From positions 62,001-126,000 of the forward strand of contig CALQLA020000007.1 of assembly GCA_943331295.2 (NCBI GenBank): DNA of 64,000 nt. Direction: 5' to 3'. The DNA comes from Bordetella parapertussis. GTDB lineage: Bacteria > Pseudomonadota > Gammaproteobacteria > Burkholderiales > Casimicrobiaceae. Shown piece by piece: positions 63,136 through 64,000 of this stretch. Under the pieces are notes generated by a model. The model searched no databases. It had not been told where the DNA came from and worked only from the letters and a program-made list of their open reading frames with translations. Numbering within the stretch: the first letter of the stretch is position 1; every line of letters begins with the position of its first letter. A program made the translations under genes and the position numbers.

Positions 63136-64000
63136 CAGCGCTCGTCCGCCACGTTCCGCGCGGCGGCGAGGAGCGGCGCCAGCGCGGGCGCGGCAAGGCG
63201 CGCGGCGAGGCGTGCCCACGCGCCCGGCCGGCGGGCCGTGGCGACGATCGCGGCGCCACCGCCGTCGGCGATCAGCGTCACGGCGCCGAGCGCCCCCGAG
63301 GCAAGCGCCGACCACGCGGGCGCGGTCCAGTCGCGCTCGAGGTCGGCAAGTGCAAGGGGTGGCGGGAGCGCGACGACGATGCCGTCGGTGTCGTCGCCGG
63401 CGCAGTCCGCGAGCACGCTGTCCAGCGCCGCCGGCGGCGGGCGCGCGGGCCTGCCCGCATGACGGGCAAGCGCCGATGTCATGCCGCCGTCGGCGTAGCT
63501 GCGGATGCGCGTCGCGTCCGGCGCCGGGGCAACCGCGCTGCCGCCGCCCCAGAACCAGAGGCTGTTGGCGACCGGCCGCCCCGTCGCCTCGCGCACCGCG
63601 TTGACCGGATGGTCGTGCAGGAGCATCTGGATCTCGTTCTGCCAGCGCCGCCACTTGCCGGCGTCGGCGCCGGCGGGCAACGACGTTCGCAGCGTTGCGC
63701 CCAGCACCGTGGCAAGCGGCCGGGTGGCGATCGCCGGCGCGCCTTCCACCCGCGCGAACCACGCGTCGGCGGCGGGCGCGACGAACGCGAGGCCGTCGGC
63801 GGCGAAATGGGCGTTGAGCGTGGCGAGGAGCGCCGCGACGTCGGCGGGTTCGAGATCGGCGACGCGGCCCACGAGTTGGACGTCGTCGCGGCCGGCGACG
63901 AGCGTCACCGGGTCGGCGCAGAGCCAGTAGCCGGGGCCCGGGTCGAGCCCGTGACTCGCCGCGCCGATCGCGGCGAGCGGCCAGTCCTGCTGGCGCGCGA
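63135..64000 (-). CDS. RpfE-like protein (COG4255), 5' end beyond the window
   Basis: At least 288 codons, open to the window edge: residues before position 63908 read DWPLAAIGAASHGLDPGPGYWLCADPV, so the ATG-like codon at 63908 is internal. Conserved features are LNAHFAADGLAFVAP, WRRWQNEIQMLLHDHPVN and NSLWFWGGGSAVAP, matching the RpfE/phosphoglycerate-mutase-like regulatory proteins found next to recJ in betaproteobacteria and xanthomonads. Exact function unresolved in the family. Coupled to recJ by TGATG. Confidence 0.85.
   Translation of the reverse strand, partial: ARQQDWPLAAIGAASHGLDPGPGYWLCADPVTLVAGRDDVQLVGRVADLEPADVAALLATLNAHFAADGLAFVAPAADAWFARVEGAPAIATRPLATVLGATLRTSLPAGADAGKWRRWQNEIQMLLHDHPVNAVREATGRPVANSLWFWGGGSAVAPAPDATRIRSYADGGMTSALARHAGRPARPPPAALDSVLADCAGDDTDGIVVALPPPLALADLERDWTAPAWSALASGALGAVTLIADGGGAAIVATARRPGAWARLAARLAAPALAPLLAAARNVADER

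Overview
The window is very GC-rich, densely coding Gram-negative DNA with strong third-position G/C. Several markers point to a betaproteobacterium, most likely Burkholderiales: an EarP/EF-P pair with Arg32, a PhaR/phasin/PhaB/PhaC polyhydroxyalkanoate (PHA) set, an RpfE-RecJ pair, an MlaE permease with a fused STAS domain, and GTAG-type palindromic repeats. The assignment rests on gene content only. I see no rRNA, tRNA, CRISPR array, phage or transposase gene.

Layout. 1-2 kb: feoAB ferrous iron uptake (feoB cut by the window edge) behind a Fur-box-like site. 2-7.3 kb: an MFS exporter, a small lipoprotein, a CorA-type channel, a secreted DUF4440 protein and an inositol-monophosphatase-family enzyme. 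7.3-10.4 kb: earP, efp and an FAD oxidoreductase. 10.5-15.7 kb: a FrnE-like DsbA protein, an Ada-AlkA fusion coupled to ogt (alkylation repair), a DMT permease and a patatin lipoprotein. 15.8-25.8 kb: one long minus-strand array, xdhA-xdhB-xdhC followed by a BMP-type ABC importer (ATPase, two permeases, binding protein), read as purine/nucleoside import plus xanthine oxidation. 25.9-29.9 kb: a SYLF protein, two divergent GltI-like binding proteins without permeases, and two small secreted proteins. 29.9-33.6 kb: an Mla/MCE lipid-transport operon. 33.6-46 kb: two complete RND efflux operons in tandem, each adaptor-pump-outer-membrane channel; the upstream adaptor carries an extra C-terminal OmpA-like domain. 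46-54.7 kb: rimO, phaR, phasin, two secreted proteins (one interrupted by an in-frame TGA), phaB, phaC and a ZIP metal transporter. 54.8-64 kb: pgeF, rluD, bamD, a DinG-family helicase, a secreted protein, a FabG/PhaB-like reductase, recJ and a 5'-truncated rpfE-like gene.

How it fits together. The PHA block has the clearest regulatory picture. phaR and the phasin gene are divergent. The phasin promoter is close to a perfect sigma70 promoter, and two copies of a TGCG-N-TGCAGCA motif (PhaR-type CTGC-N3-GCAG) flank it. A third copy lies in the promoter of the reductase gene at 61.1 kb, which suggests it belongs to the PHA regulon. The xdh/BMP block would take up purines and start their degradation. 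The RND tandem and the Mla operon are both envelope transport systems, and their stop codons abut at 33.6 kb.

Most unusual features: the RND adaptor-OmpA fusion; an in-frame TGA in an otherwise intact secreted-protein gene; palindromic repeats that supply TAG stop codons to three or four genes; a repeat that encodes the C-terminal tail of FeoA; and a possible small RNA after the phasin gene with an anti-Shine-Dalgarno-like loop.
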